A stretch of 64,000 bases of DNA from Aphelocoma coerulescens (GCF_041296385.1 NW_027183523.1:277826-341825); one strand, 5' to 3'; numbered from the stretch's first letter, positions 1-29,753 are shown. Notes: a model not told the origin generated them from the sequence alone. Numbers and translations: made by a program.

Positions 1-310
1 CTGGGGTCTGCCACATCCCCCCATGTCCCCCATGTCCCCCACTCTCCAGGATCTGTCACCTCCCCCCATGTCCCCCCCTCACACGGCACTGAAGTGTCCC
101 CCCATGTCCCCCTCTTCCAGGCCTCCTCCAGCCCCCCCACCCCTGGGCTGTCCAACCGCGTCCCCCCACCAGCGTGGGGACCCTGGGGGGACCCTGGGGG
201 GACCCCCGGGAGCCTCGTGACGGAGCTCGGGCCAAGCCACGCGCGGGCAAAGCCATCACATGGCGCCCCAAAGCCCTTTCATGTGACGCTCAGCTGAGCC
301 GGGCCGGGAT
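1..310. other. PMEL: PMEL intron 1, mostly non-repeated part
   Basis: C-rich sequence with a few diverged minisatellite units up to about 170, then about 140 bases that do not repeat. I see no exon of PMEL here. The non-repeated part holds two E-boxes that are listed separately. Confidence 0.5.
257..286. promoter_or_regulatory. E-box pair including an M-box (TCATGTGA)
   Basis: CACATG lies at 257-262 and the palindromic TCATGTGA at 279-286. TCATGTGA is the preferred core of MITF/TFE-type bHLH-Zip factors, and PMEL is a known MITF target in pigment cells. The pair sits in one of the few non-repeated stretches of PMEL intron 1, about 2.2 kb into the gene. A role as an intronic pigment-cell enhancer is inference from motif and place only. 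Confidence 0.35.
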
Positions 311-2115
311 GGGACGGGGCGGGCACCCCCCGTGTCCCCACTCCCGGGGGGCTGCAAAGTCCCCCCCTGTCCCCACTCCCGGGGGGCTGCCAGGTCCCCT
401 CAGTGTGGGGGGCTGCCAGGTCCCCCCGTGTCCCCACTCCCGGGGGGCTGCCAGGTCCCCTCAGTGTCCCCACTCCCGGGGGGCTGCCAGGTCCCCTCAG
501 TGTCCCCACTCTCGGGGGGCTGCCAGGTCCCCTCAGTGTCCCCACTCCCGGGGGGCTGCAAAGTCCCCCCGTGTCCCCCACTTTTAGGGCTCTGTAAGGT
601 CCCCCCTGTCCCCCACTCTCAGGATGCTGCCAGGTCCCCCCCCGTCCCCCCATTTTCAGGGGTCTGCCAGGACCCCCCCTGTCCCCCCATTTTCAGGGGT
701 CCGAAGGGTCCCCCCTGTCCCCCACTCTCAGGACACTGCCAGGACCCCCCGTGTCCCCCCATTTTCATGGGTCTGCCAGGACCCCCCATGTCCCCGTCAC
801 TCTCAGGACACTGCCAGGACCCCCCGTGTCTCCCCATTTTCAGGGGTCCGAAGGGTCCCCCCGTGTCCCCGTCACTCTCAGGACACTGCCAGGACCCCCT
901 GTCCCCCCCATTTTCAGGGCTCTGCCAGGTCCCCCCATGTCCCCCACTCTCAGGACGCTGCCAGGACCCCCTGTCCCCCCATTTTCAGGGGTCCAAAGGG
1001 TCCCCCCCTGTCCCCCACTCTCAGGACGCTGCCGGGACCCCCCCGTCCCCCCCTTTTCAGGGCTCTTCCAGGTCCCCTCGTGTCCCCCGTCACTCTAAGG
1101 GCACTGCCAGGATCCCCCCTGTCCCCCCATTTTCAGGGGTCCGAAGGGTCCCCCCGTGTCCCCGTCACTCTCAGGACGCTGCCAGGACCCCCCATGTCCC
1201 CCCATTTTCAGGGGTCTGCCAGGACCCCCCATGTCCCCGTCACTCTTAGGACACTGCCAGGACCCCCCGTGTCTCCCCATTTTCAGGGGTCCGAAGGGTC
1301 CCCCCTCTCCCCCACTCTCAGGACGCTGCCAGGACCCCCTGTCCCCCCATTTTCAGGGGTCCCAAGGGTCCCCCCCTGTCCCCATCACTCTCAGGACGCT
1401 GCCGGGACCCCCCGTGTCTCCCCATTTTCAGGGGTCTGCCAGGACCCCCCCGTCCCCCCATTTTCAGGGGTCCGAAGGGTCCCCCCGTGTCCCCAACACT
1501 CTCAGGACTCTGCCAGGACCCCCCTCGTGTCCCCCACTCTCAGGACGCTGCCAGGACCCCCCATGTCCCCCCATTTTCAGGGGTCTGCCAGGACCCCCCA
1601 TGTCCCCGTCACTCTCCGGACACTGCCAGGACCCCCCGTGTCTCCCCATTTTCAGGGGTCCCAAGGGTCCCCCCCTGTCCCCCACTCTCAGGACGCTGCC
1701 AGGACCCCCCCGTCCCCCCCTTTTCAGGGCTCTTCCAGGTCCCCCCGTGTCCCCGTCACTCCAAGGGCACTGCCAGGACCCCCTGTGTCTCCCCATTTTC
1801 AGGGGTCCGAAGGGTCCCCCCTCTCCCCCACTCTCAGGACGCTGCCAGGACCCCCTGTCCCCCCATTTTCAGAGGTCTTCCAGGACCCCCCCGTCCCCCC
1901 ATTTTCAGGGGTCTTCCAGGACCCCCCCCCATGTCCCCCTCACTCTCAGGACGCTGCCAGGACCCCCTCGTCCCCCCATTTTCAGGGCTCTGCCAGGACC
2001 CCCCCGTGTCCCCCTCACTCTCAGGACGCTGCCAGGACCCCCCCTGTCCCCCCATTTTCAGAGGTCTTCCAGGACCCCCCCCGTCCCCCCATTTTCAGGG
2101 GTCCCAAGGCTCCCT
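311..2115. repeat. PMEL intron 1 minisatellite
   Basis: Units of about 36-39 bases alternate between a version with CCATTTTCAGGGGTCTGCC and one with CACTCTCAGGACGCTGCC, each followed by AGGACCCCCC and a TGTCCCC block. The first 250 bases hold a simpler variant with CTCCCGGGGGGCTGCCAGG. On the PMEL-sense (minus) strand the array is G-rich with many GGGGG runs. Long open frames across it on both strands are by-products of the lack of stop triplets. Confidence 0.9.
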
Positions 2116-2448
2116 CCGTCCCCTCACTCCCAAGTCCCTCCCGTCCCCCCCCCCCTCACACGGGGCCACCGCGTCCCCCCCCCGTTCCGAAAAACGGGGT
2201 CCCCCCACGTGTGTCCCCCATTCCCAGAGCGATGGGGACCCCCCCCCCCACCCCTCCCCACTCCCGCAGTCCCCCCCACACCCCGCAGCCAAGGACGGGG
2301 ACCCCACAACCACCCCCGAGGGGGAATTCTCGGGGTGCAGGATTTGGCTCCCAGGCGAGCGAAGGGCTCTGCACCCCACAACCCCCCCCCCAAAGGGTCC
2401 CGTGCAGCGCTCTGGACGCCCCCTCCCCCCCAAAAAAACCCCACTCAC
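2116..2448 (-). other. PMEL: PMEL intron 1, 5' end
   Basis: C-rich non-repeated sequence between the PMEL donor and the intronic minisatellite. I see no second exon and no clear regulatory motif. Confidence 0.5.
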
Positions 2449-2512
2449 GCCGTTGAGCCGCAGCCAGGACCAGGAGTGTCCCCAAAACCGCGATGGCCCC
2501 GAACCCCCTCAT
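2449..2512 (-). CDS. PMEL: PMEL (premelanosome protein) exon 1, signal peptide; partial gene
   Basis: PMEL is the type I membrane glycoprotein that is cleaved to form the amyloid fibrils of melanosomes. On the minus strand an ATG at 2512 in good Kozak context (GCGACCATGA) opens a frame reading MRGFGAIAVLGTLLVLAAAQ. This is a typical signal peptide with a basic start and a long hydrophobic core. After 64 coding bases the frame meets a perfect donor, C|GTGAGT, whose GT begins at 2448. Length, single signal-peptide content and intron phase suit the first exon of PMEL. The main support is context: PMEL lies divergently upstream of CDK2 in human and chicken. The frame is open further upstream, but the start is chosen because the signal peptide begins there. 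The remaining exons lie beyond base 1, so the name rests on synteny and could be wrong. Confidence 0.65.
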
Positions 2513-2890
2513 GGTCGCCACGCCGTCTCCCCCCCCCCACGCTCGGGCACCGCCGGGGTAGAGGCGCTGGGGACGGGGACGGGGCCACAAAAAGGGGCTC
2601 TCATTTGCATGATCCCACCCCAAAAAAAGGGGGGCGCGAGGGCCGCACCCCCCTCCCACGTGGGGCCACCCCGGTCACACGCTCCGGTGCTGCCCTGGGG
2701 GGGAGGGGTGAGGGGGAAGGATATGGGGGACATCCCCCCCCAAAATCGGGGAGGGGATTTGGGGGTGGTCGCTCCCCGTTCCCGGCACGGGGTGACCCCA
2801 AGGGTGGGGATTTGGGGACCCGCAGAGAGTGGGGGGTCGTGGTGGGTGGGGGGGGGGCGGCTGACACTTCAAGGGGGACCCCGGGGTCTC
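2513..2890 (-). promoter_or_regulatory. PMEL: PMEL 5' flank / presumed promoter
   Basis: Non-repeated sequence just upstream of the PMEL start. It contains a perfect octamer (ATTTGCAT on plus, ATGCAAAT on minus) at 2603-2610 and a palindromic E-box CACGTG at 2657-2662, a possible MITF/USF site. There is no TATA box. Position and the pigment-gene target suggest a promoter; the exact transcription start cannot be read from sequence. Confidence 0.4.
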
Positions 2891-2892
2891 AG

Positions 2893-3360
2893 AAAAAGGG
2901 GGGGGGTCCCCAATGATGCACACGGTGGGGATCGGGGGGGTCCCCAATGATGCAGACGTGGGGGGACCCCGGGGTCTCAAAAAAAAGGGAGGGGTCCCCA
3001 ATGATGCACACGTGGGGGGACCCCGGGGTCTCAAAAAAAGGGGGGGGTCCCCAATGATGCACACGTGGGGGGACCCCGGGGTCTCAAAAAAAAGGGGGGG
3101 GTCCCCAATGATGCACACGTGGGGGGACCCCGGGGTCTCAAAAAAAGGGGGGGGTCCCCAATGATGCACACGGGGGGGGACGGGGGGGTCCCCAATGATG
3201 CACACGTGGGGGGACCCCGGGGTCTCAAAAAAAAAGGGGGGGGTCCCCAATGATGCACACGGTGGGGATCGGGGGGGTCCCCAATGATGCACACGTGGGG
3301 GGACCCCGGGGTCTCAAAAAAAAAGGGGGGGGTCCCCAATGATGCACACGTGGGGGGGGG
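2893..3360. repeat. Minisatellite, about 54-bp unit
   Basis: About eight copies of a unit built from CCCCAATGATGCACACGTGG, GGACCCCGGGGTCTC, a run of 6-9 A and a run of G. Some copies are shortened to about 34 bases. Many copies contain CACGTG, so the array is also a cluster of E-boxes. Confidence 0.92.
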
Positions 3361-6170
3361 GGGGTGACACCCGTGGGGGGACCCCCGAGCCCATTGAGAG
3401 CGGGGGACCCCCGGTGTGACACCTGGGGGGGGGTGGGGACCTCCCAGTGCGGCACCCATGGGGGGACCCCCAATGGGACACCCAGGGGAGGGGTCCCCGA
3501 TCCCGCACGTGCGGGGGGACCCCAAATGGCACAGGGGGGACCCCAAATGGCACAGGGGGGACCCCGATGGCACAGGGGGACCCCGATCCCGCTGGGTGAC
3601 ACAGAGGGGACCCCAAATGGCACAGGGGGACCCCAAGGGCACAGAGGGGACCCCAAAGGCACAGGGGGACCCCGATCCCGGTGGGTGACACAGAGGGGAC
3701 CCCAAATGGCACAGGGGGACCCCGATCCGGGTGGGTGACACGGGGGGGCCCCAAATGGCACAGGGGGACCCCGATCCCGGTGGGTGACACAGAGGGGACC
3801 CCAAATGGCACAGGGGGACCCCGATCCCGGTAGGTGACACGGGGGGGACCCCAAAGGCACAGGGGGACCCCGATCCCGCTGGGTGACACGGGGGGACCCC
3901 AAATGGCACAGGGGGACCCCGATCCGGGTGGGTGACACGGGGGGGACTCCGAGGGCACAGGGGGGACCACGAGGGCGCAGGGGGACCCCGATCCGGGTGG
4001 GTGACACGGGGGGACCCCAAATGGCACAGGGGGACCCCAAATGGCACAGGGGGACCCCGATCCCAGTGGGTGACACGGGGGGGACCACGAGGGCGCAGGG
4101 GGACCCCGATCCCGGTGGGTGACACGGGGGGAGCCCAAATGCCACAGGGGGACCCCAAATGGCACAGGGGGACCCCGATCCCGGTGGGTGACACGGGGGG
4201 ACCCCAAATGGCACAGGGGGACCCCGATCCTGCTGGGTGACACTTGGGGGACCCCAAATGGCACAGGGGGACCCCGATCCCGGTGGGTGACACGGGGGGG
4301 ACCCCAAATGGCACAGGGGGGACCACGAGGGCACAGGGGGACCCCGATCCCGCTGGGTGACACGGGGGGACCCCAAATGGCACAGGGGGGACCCCAAATG
4401 GCACAGGGGGACCCCGATCCCGGTGGGTGACACGGGGGGACCCCCAATGGCACAGGGGGACCCCGATCCCGGTGGGGGTGACACGGGGGGGACCCCAAAT
4501 GGCACAGGGGGACCCCGATCTCGGTGGGTGACACAGAGGGGACCCCAAATGGCACAGGGGGACCCCGATCCCAGTGGGTGACACGGGGGGGACCCCGAGA
4601 GCACAGGGGGACCCCGATCCGGGTGGGTGACACGGGGGGGACCCCAAATGGCACAGGGGGGACCACGAGGGCACAGGGGGACCCCGATCCCGCTGGGTGA
4701 CACGGGGGGACCCCAATTGGCACAGGGGGACCCCGATCCCGCTGGGTGACACTGGGGGGACCCCAAATGGCACAGGGGGACCCCGATCTCGGTGGGTGAC
4801 ACAGAGGGGACCCCAAATGGCACAGGGGGACCCCGATCCCAGTGGGTGACACGGGGGGGACCCCGAGGGCACAGGGGGGACCACGAGGGCACAGGGGGAC
4901 CCCGATCCCGCTGGGTGACACGGGGGGACCCCAAATGGCACAGGGGGACCCCAAATGGCACAGGGGGACCCCGATCCCGCTGGGTGACACAGAGGGGACC
5001 CCAAATGCCACAGGGGGACCCCAAATGGCACAGGGGGACCCCGATCCGGGTGGGTGACACGGGGGGGACCCCAAATGGCACAGGGGGACCCCGATCTCGG
5101 TGGGTGACACAGAGGGGACCCCAAATGGCACAGGGGGACCCCGATCCCGGAGGGGGTGACACGGGGGGGACCCCGAGAGCACAGGGGGACCCCGATCCGG
5201 GTGGGTGAAACGGGGGAACCCCAAATGGCACAGGGGGACCCCGATCCCGGTGGGTGACACAGAGGGGACCCCCAAATGGCACAGGGGGACCCCGATCCCG
5301 GTGGGTGACACGGGGGGGACCCCAAATGGCACAGGGGGGACCCCGATCCGGGTGGGGGGTGACACGGGGGGGACCCCGAGGGCACAGGGGGGACCACGAG
5401 GGCACAGGGGGACCCCGATCCCGCTGGGTGACACGGGGGGACCCCAAATGGCACAGGGGGACCCCAAATGGCACAGGGGGACCCCGATCCCGGTGGGTGA
5501 CACAGAGGGGACCCCAAATGGCACAGGGGGACCCCGATCCCGGTGGGTGACACGGGGGGGACCCCAAATGGCACAGGGGGACCCCGATCCCGCTGGGTGA
5601 CACAGAGGGGACCCCAAATGCCACAGGGGGACCCCAAATGGCACAGGGGGACCCCGATCCCGGTGGGGGTGACACGGGGGGACCCCAAATGGCACAGGGG
5701 GACCCCGATCCCGGTGGGTGACACGGGGGGGACCCCAAATGGCACAGGGGGACCCCAAAGGCACAGGGAGACCCCGATCCGGGTGGGTGACACGGGGGGA
5801 CCCCCAATGGCACAGGGGGACCCCAAATGGCACAGGGGGACCCCGATCCGGGTGGGTGACACAGAGGGGACCCCGATGGCACAGGGGGACCCCGATCCGG
5901 GTGGGGGTGACACGGGGGGGACCCCAAATGGCACAGGGGGACCCCGATCCCGGTGGGTGACACAGAGGGGACCCCAAATGGCACAGGGGGGACCCCGATC
6001 CGGGTGGGTGAAACGGGGGAACCCCAAATGGCACAGGGGGACCCCAAATGGCACAGGGGGACCCCGATCCCGGTGGGTGACACAGAGGGGACCCCAAATG
6101 GCACAGGGGGACCCCAAATGGCACAGGGGGACCCCGATCCCGGTGGGGGGTGACACGGGGGGGACCCCGA
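3361..6170. repeat. Minisatellite, about 49-bp unit
   Basis: After a 140-base lead-in, more than fifty units of about 49-50 bases built from CCCCAAATGGCACAGGGGGA, CCCCGATCCCGGTGGGTGAC and ACGGGGG. Variants have AGAGGGG in place of CGGGGGG, or a doubled first half. The minus strand is open in several frames for over 1,000 codons because the unit lacks stops; these frames are not genes. Confidence 0.95.
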
Positions 6171-6530
6171 TCCTTTCCAGGCCATTTTCTTCTCCCGGGG
6201 GGTGTCCCTGTCCGTGGGGCCGCTCGTGCGGGGCCGTGCCCGTGGGGCCACGTGCGCGGAGAGCCCCGTGACCCCCGGAGAGCCCCGTGACCCCCGTGGG
6301 TCCCCCCGGGGCTGCTCCCCGTGACCCCCGTGTGCCCCCCCGGGGCTGCTCCCCGTGACCCCCGTGTGCCCCCCCCGTGTGTCCGGTTGTGACCCAGCCG
6401 CGGGCTCAGGGTCCGGCCGCAGCCTGCACGGGCTCGGTCCCAGCGTCCGGTCCTCGGTGCCGGTGTCGGCTCCGGCCACTGGCCGAGCATCCCGGCTGGA
6501 GCCGGCGGTGTCCCGGGCCCGATCCCATCC
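6171..6530. other. Non-repeated spacer with short direct repeats
   Basis: GC-rich sequence between two arrays. A short ~40-base repeat with CCCCGTGACCCCCGTG is present about three times at 6265-6370. No gene or clear regulatory motif is recognised. Confidence 0.5.
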
Positions 6531-7395
6531 CTATCCCAGTCCACGTTCCTGTCCCGACTCCAATCCCGGTCCCTGTCCCCGGTGTCCCGACTCCAATCCC
6601 GGTCCCTGGCCCTGGTGTCCCGATCCCTGGTCCCTGTCCCCGGTGTCCCGATTCCAATCCCCGGTCCCGGTCCCCGGTGTCCCGACTCCAATCCCGGTCC
6701 CTGGCCCCGGTGTCCCGATCCCTGGTCCCTGTCCCCGGTGTCCCGATTCTAATCCCCGGTCCCGGCCCCCGGTCCCTGTCCCTGTCCCCGGTGTCCCGAT
6801 TCCAATCCCTGTCCCGGTCCCCGGTCCCTGTCCCTGTCCCCGGTGTCCCGACTCCAATCCCGGTCCCTGGCCCCGGTGTCCCGATTCTAATCCCTGTCCC
6901 GGTCCCCGGTGTCCGGATTCCAATCCCTGTCCCTGTCCCTGTCCCCAGTGTCCCGATCCCTGTCCCTGGTCCCTGGCCCCGGTGTCCCGACACCAATCCC
7001 CGGTCCCTGTCCCTGGTGTCCCGATTCCAATCCCCGGTCCCTGCCGCCGGTCCCCGGCCCTGGCCCCGGTGTCCCGACTCCAATCCCGGTCCCTGTCCCC
7101 GGTGTCCCGATCCCTGTCCCTGTCCCTGGCCCCGGTGTCCCGATTCCAATCCCTCTCCCTGTCCTCGGTCCCTGTCCCTGTCCCCAGTGTCCCGATTCCA
7201 ATCCCCGGTCCCTGTCCCCGGTGTCCCGATTCCAATCCCCGGTCCCTGTCCCCGGTCCCGGTCCCTGTCCCCGCTGTCCCGATCCCTGTCCCTGGTCCCT
7301 GTCCCCGGTGTCCCGATTCCAATCCCTGTCCCTGTCCCCGGTCCCTGTCCCCGGTGTCCCGATTCCAATCCCCGGTCCCTGTCCCCGGTGCCGGT
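6531..7395. repeat. Minisatellite upstream of CDK2
   Basis: Irregular units of about 36-50 bases made of GGTGTCCCGATTCCAATCCC and variable numbers of CGGTCCCTGTCCC blocks. The array stops about 10 bases before the CDK2 promoter elements begin. Confidence 0.92.
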
Positions 7396-7404
7396 AGTGC
7401 CGCT

Positions 7405-7560
7405 ATCTCTTTAAGGGATCTCCCGCGGTGCGCGTGACGTCACGGAGCGCGCAGCCAATGGGCGGCGGCGCGGGGGGCGTGGCCGGCGGAAGGCGGGAAG
7501 CGGCGCGGGCGGGGCCGCCGCGGCTTTGGCGCGCGCGCGGGGGGGAGGCGGCGGCCGCGC
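7405..7560 (+). promoter_or_regulatory. CDK2: CDK2 core promoter / CpG island
   Basis: Non-repeated, CpG-dense and TATA-less. In order: CTCTTTAAGGG at 7407-7417; a perfect CRE TGACGTCA at 7435-7442; a CCAAT box at 7455-7459 (NF-Y); GGCGGGAA at 7492-7499 and TTTGGCGC at 7525-7532, both E2F-like; and several GC boxes. A CRE, CCAAT and E2F combination is what a G1/S cell-cycle gene would use. Transcription probably starts within or just after this block; the exact start is not visible. Confidence 0.8.
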
Positions 7561-25860
<18,300 letters not shown>

Positions 25861-28140
25861 CCCCAAAACTGCCCCAAATTACCCCAAAATTACCCCCAAA
25901 TTACCCCAAACGGCCCCAAATCCCCCAAAATTACCCCAAAACCGCCCCGAACGGCCCCAAAACCGCCCCAAACGGCCCCAAAACCGCCCCAAATGGCCCC
26001 AGAACCTCCCAAAATTACCCCAAACGGCCCCAAAATTACCCCAAACGGCCCCAAACTCCCCCAAATCCCCCCAAAACCGCCCCAAACGGCCCCAAAACCG
26101 CCCCAAACGGCCCCAAACTCCCCCAAAATTACCCCAAACGGCCCCAAAATTACCCCAAACGGCCCCAAACTCCCCCAAAATTACCCCAAACGGCCCCAAA
26201 ACCGCCCCAAATCCCCCCAAAACCGCCCCAAACGGCCCCAAAACCCCCCAAATGGCCCCAAAACCTCCCAAAATTACCCCAAACGGCCCCAAAACCGCCC
26301 CAAACCGCCCCAAACCCCCCCAAAATTACCCCCCAAAACCGCCCCAAACGGCCCCAAAACCGCCCCAAACGGCCCCAAACTCCCCCAAAATTACCCCAAA
26401 CGGCCCCAAAATTACCCCAAACGGCCCCAAACCCCCCCAAAATTACCCCAAACGGCCCCAAAACCGCCCCAAATCCCCCCAAAACCGCCCCAAACGGCCC
26501 CAAAACCGCCCCAAATGGCCCCAAAACCTCCCAAATTACCCCAAACGGCCCCAAATCCCCCCAAAATTACCCAAAACGGACCCAAAGCCGCCCAGAACTC
26601 CCCAAAATTACCCCAAACGGCCCCAAAACGGCCCCAAAATTACCCAAAACGGCCCCAAAATTACCCCAAACGGCCCCAAAATTACCCAAACGGCCCCAAA
26701 ACCGCCCCAAATCCCCCCAGAACCCCCCAAAATTACCCCAAACGGCCCCAAAATTACCCCAAACAGCCCCAAACCCCCCCAAAATTACCCCAAATGGTCC
26801 CCAAAGCCCCCAAAATTACCTCAAAACCGCCCAAAATTACCCCAAACGGCCCCAAAACCGCCCCAAATCCCCCCAAAACTGCCCCAAACGGCCCCAAAAC
26901 CGCCCAAAATTACCCAAACGGCCCCAAATCCCCCCAGAACTCCCCAAAATTACCCCAAACGGCCCCAAACTCCCCCAAAATTACCCCAAACGGCCCCAAA
27001 ACCGCCCCAAATCCCCCCAAAACCGCCCCAAACGGCCCCAAAACCGCCCCAAATTACCCCAAACGGCCCCAAATCCCCCCAAAATTACCCAAAACGGACC
27101 CAAAGCCGCCTCAAATCCCCCCAAACGGCCCCAAAACCACCCCAAATTACCCCAAACGGCCCCAAACTCCCCCAAAATTACCCCAAACGGCCCCAAAATT
27201 ACCCCAAACGGCCCCAAACCCCCCCAAAATTACCCCAAATGGCCCCAAAACCTCCCAAAATTACCCCAAACGGCCCCAAAATTACCCAAAATGGCCCCAA
27301 AACCTCCCAAAATTACCCAAAATGGCCCCAAAACTGCCCCAAACGGCCCCCAAAGCCCCCACAATCGCCCCAAACGGCCCCAAATCCCCCCAAAATTACC
27401 CCAAACGGCCCTAAAACCGCCCCTAACGGCCCCAAATCCCCCCAAAATTACCCCAAACGGCCCCAAAACCGCCCCAAATGGCCCCAAAACCCCCCAAAAT
27501 TACCCAAAACGACCCCAAAACCGCCCCAAATCCCCCCAGAACCCCCCAAAATTACCCCAAACGGCCCCAAAACCCCCCGGAATGGCCCCAAAACCGCCTC
27601 AAACGGCCCCAAATCCCCCCAAAATTACCCCAAACGGCCCCCGAACCACCCCAAACGGCCCCAAATCCCCCCGGAACGGCCCCAAATCCCCCTGGAATGG
27701 CCCCAAAACCCCCCAGAATGGCCCCAAAATGGCCCCAGAACCTCCCAAAATGGCCCCAAAACCCCCCAGAATGGCCCCAAATCCCCTGGAATGGCCCTGA
27801 AAGGCACCAGAACGGCCCCAAAACCTCCCAGAATGGCCCCAAATGGCCCCAAAACCTCCTGGAATGGCCCCAAAAGATCCCAGAATGGCCCCAAATGGCC
27901 CCAAAACCTCCCGGAATGGGCCCCAAACGGCCCCAAAACCTCCCAGAATGGCCCCAAAACCTCCCGGAATGGCCCCAAAAGATCCCGGAACCGCCCAAAA
28001 TCCCACAAAATGGCCCCAAATCCCCCCGGAATGGCCCCAAATCCCCCCAGAATGGCCCCAAAACCTCCCAAAATGGCCCCAAAATCCCCCAAAATGGCCC
28101 CAACCCCCCCTTGGAATGGCCCCAGAACCCCTCCGAATGG
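25861..28140. repeat. C/A-rich array starting at the CDK2 stop codon
   Basis: Units of about 13-15 bases: CCCCAAAATTA, CCCCAAACGG, CCCCAAAACCG and CCCCAAATCC. The array begins directly after TGA, so it forms at least the start of the CDK2 3' UTR. From about 27.5 kb the units shift to GGAATGGCCCCAAAACC. I see no AATAAA or ATTAAA. Confidence 0.93.
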
Positions 28141-28970
28141 CCCCAAAATGTCCCCCAACACCCCCCAAGTCCCCAAATCGCCCCCAAATGTTCCCAAAAT
28201 GGCCCCAAATGACCCCAAAATGGCCCCAAATCCCCCCCAAATGTCCCAAAATGGCCCCAAATCCCCCCCAAAGTCCCCAAAATGGCCCCAAACCATCCCC
28301 AAAATCCCCAAATTGCCCCAAAATGTCCCCCAACACCCCCCAAGTCCCCAAATCGCCCCCAAATGTTCCCAAAATGGCCCCAAACCATCCCCAAAGTCCC
28401 CAAATTGCCCCAAAATGTCCCCCAACACCCCCCAAGTCCCCAAATCGCCCCCAAATGTTCCCAAAATGGCCCCAAATTCCCCAAATGACCCCAAAATGGC
28501 CCCAAATCCCCCCCAAAGTCCCAAAATGGCCCCAAATCCCCCCCAAAGTCCCCAAAATGGCCCCAAACCATCCCCAAAGTCCCCAAATTGCCCCAAATGT
28601 CCAAAAATGCCCCCAAATCCCCCCCAAAGTCCCTAAATCGCCCCCCAAATGCCCCCAAATCCCCCCCAAAAGGCCCCAAATGGCCCCAAACTGTCCCCAA
28701 ATCGCCCCCAAAATGGCCCCAAACCCCCCCTGAAGGCCCCAAATGGCCCCAAACCATCCCCAAATCCCCCACAATGCCCCCAAAATGTCCCCAAATGTTC
28801 CCAAAATGGCCCCAAATCCCCCCCAAAGTCCCCAAATGCCCCAAAATGTCCCCAAATCCCCCTCAAATGGCCCCAAATCCCCCCCAAATGGCCCCAAATG
28901 CCCCCAAAATGTCCCCAAATCCCCCCCAAAACGCCCCCGGGGGGGGTCCCAAGGCCACCCCCGCCCCCCC
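28141..28970. repeat. Second C/A-rich array downstream of CDK2
   Basis: A variant of the preceding array, with units such as CCCCAAATGTCCCCAAA and CCAAATCCCCCCCAAAGT. A ~110-base higher-order unit containing CCCCCAACACCCCCCAAGTC recurs three times at 28150-28450. Confidence 0.9.
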
Positions 28971-29250
28971 CCCCCGATTTTTGGCACTTCCAGGGTCCCC
29001 CCTCTCCCTCCCCCCCCCTCCCCCCCCCGCGGTTTTTGGAGCGGATTTTTTGGGGTAATTTCTGCCAATTTCGTAGCAAAATTTCCGCGTTGTTTTCTTT
29101 GGGGGGTGGGGGGTCAGGGGGGGGTCACGGTGTCATTGTCACCCCTCCCCCACCCCAAAATGCCCCCCTCAGACCCCCCCCACGAGTCCCCTTTGTCCCC
29201 CCCAAGCCCCCTGCCCTCACAAGCCACGCCCCCCGCCCTCACGAGCCACG
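28971..29250. other. Non-repeated stretch between CDK2 and RAB5B
   Basis: Mostly unique. An A/T-richer segment at 29035-29100 (GGGTAATTTCTGCC, then AATTTCGTAGCAAAATTTCC) stands out in the GC-rich setting. It could hold the CDK2 3' end, but no canonical poly(A) signal is seen. Confidence 0.4.
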
Positions 29251-29689
29251 CCAATCACGCCTTTGGCGCTCTCTGATTGGTCCGTCCACGTCCCGCCCCC
29301 GAGCTCGAGCGCTCCCGGCGGCCTCCGCTGTCAATCAAAGCGCGCGCCTCTCCTGATTGGGCGATGCTCGTCTTTTCCCCACCCGCCTTCCCATTGGCTG
29401 CTGCCGCTGCCGGGCTCCGCCCACTTAGGTCACCTTATTAGTTGTCGGTCCCGCCCTCCCGCGGCTCTCTATTGGTCGCTCACCCCGTCACTCGCCGCAA
29501 ACCCCGCCTCCTCACCGCGTTCCCTCCTCCCCATTGGCCACCCTCTCCCTTCACTCCTATTGGCCTTCACGCTGTCCATCCCGCCCTCGCTGCCTCCCAT
29601 TGGTCGGGCGGTGCCTTCCTCACCTCCCATTGGTGGAGCTCAGAGGCGGGCTCGGCGCTGATTGGCGGAGGCTCCGCTTAGTCCCGCCC
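29251..29689 (+). promoter_or_regulatory. RAB5B: RAB5B promoter with ten CCAAT boxes
   Basis: CpG-rich and TATA-less. It holds one CCAAT at 29251 and nine reverse CCAAT (ATTGG) at 29276, 29356, 29393, 29471, 29533, 29559, 29599, 29629 and 29661, all with NF-Y-like flanks (TGATTGG, CCATTGG, TATTGG). GC boxes (CCCGCCC) lie between them. NF-Y occupancy is a reasonable reading. Transcription probably starts near 29690. Confidence 0.75.
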
Positions 29690-29753
29690 CCGCCGTGAGG
29701 GCTTGGCGGAGCCGCTGTTTGTGCGCTCGGGGCCGCGCCGGGAGGGCCCGGAG
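29690..29753 (+). other. RAB5B: RAB5B noncoding exon 1 (predicted)
   Basis: GC-rich sequence after the CCAAT cluster, ending at GGAG|GTACCG. An alternative donor, GAGG|GTGAGG, at 29902/29903 would give a longer exon. The RAB5B start codon lies in the next exon, so this exon is 5' UTR. Ends are inferred from position and donor motif. Confidence 0.45.

Noticed and set aside
624..2916. Pro-rich frames of 487-610 codons in the PMEL intron
   Set aside because: Repeat translation in three overlapping frames. No conserved domain, and antisense to PMEL.
3031..6691. Open frames of over 1,000 codons on the minus strand (Pro/Gly/Cys-rich)
   Set aside because: They lie wholly within the 49-bp minisatellite, are open in several frames at once and repeat with the unit. 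No splice structure or known domain.
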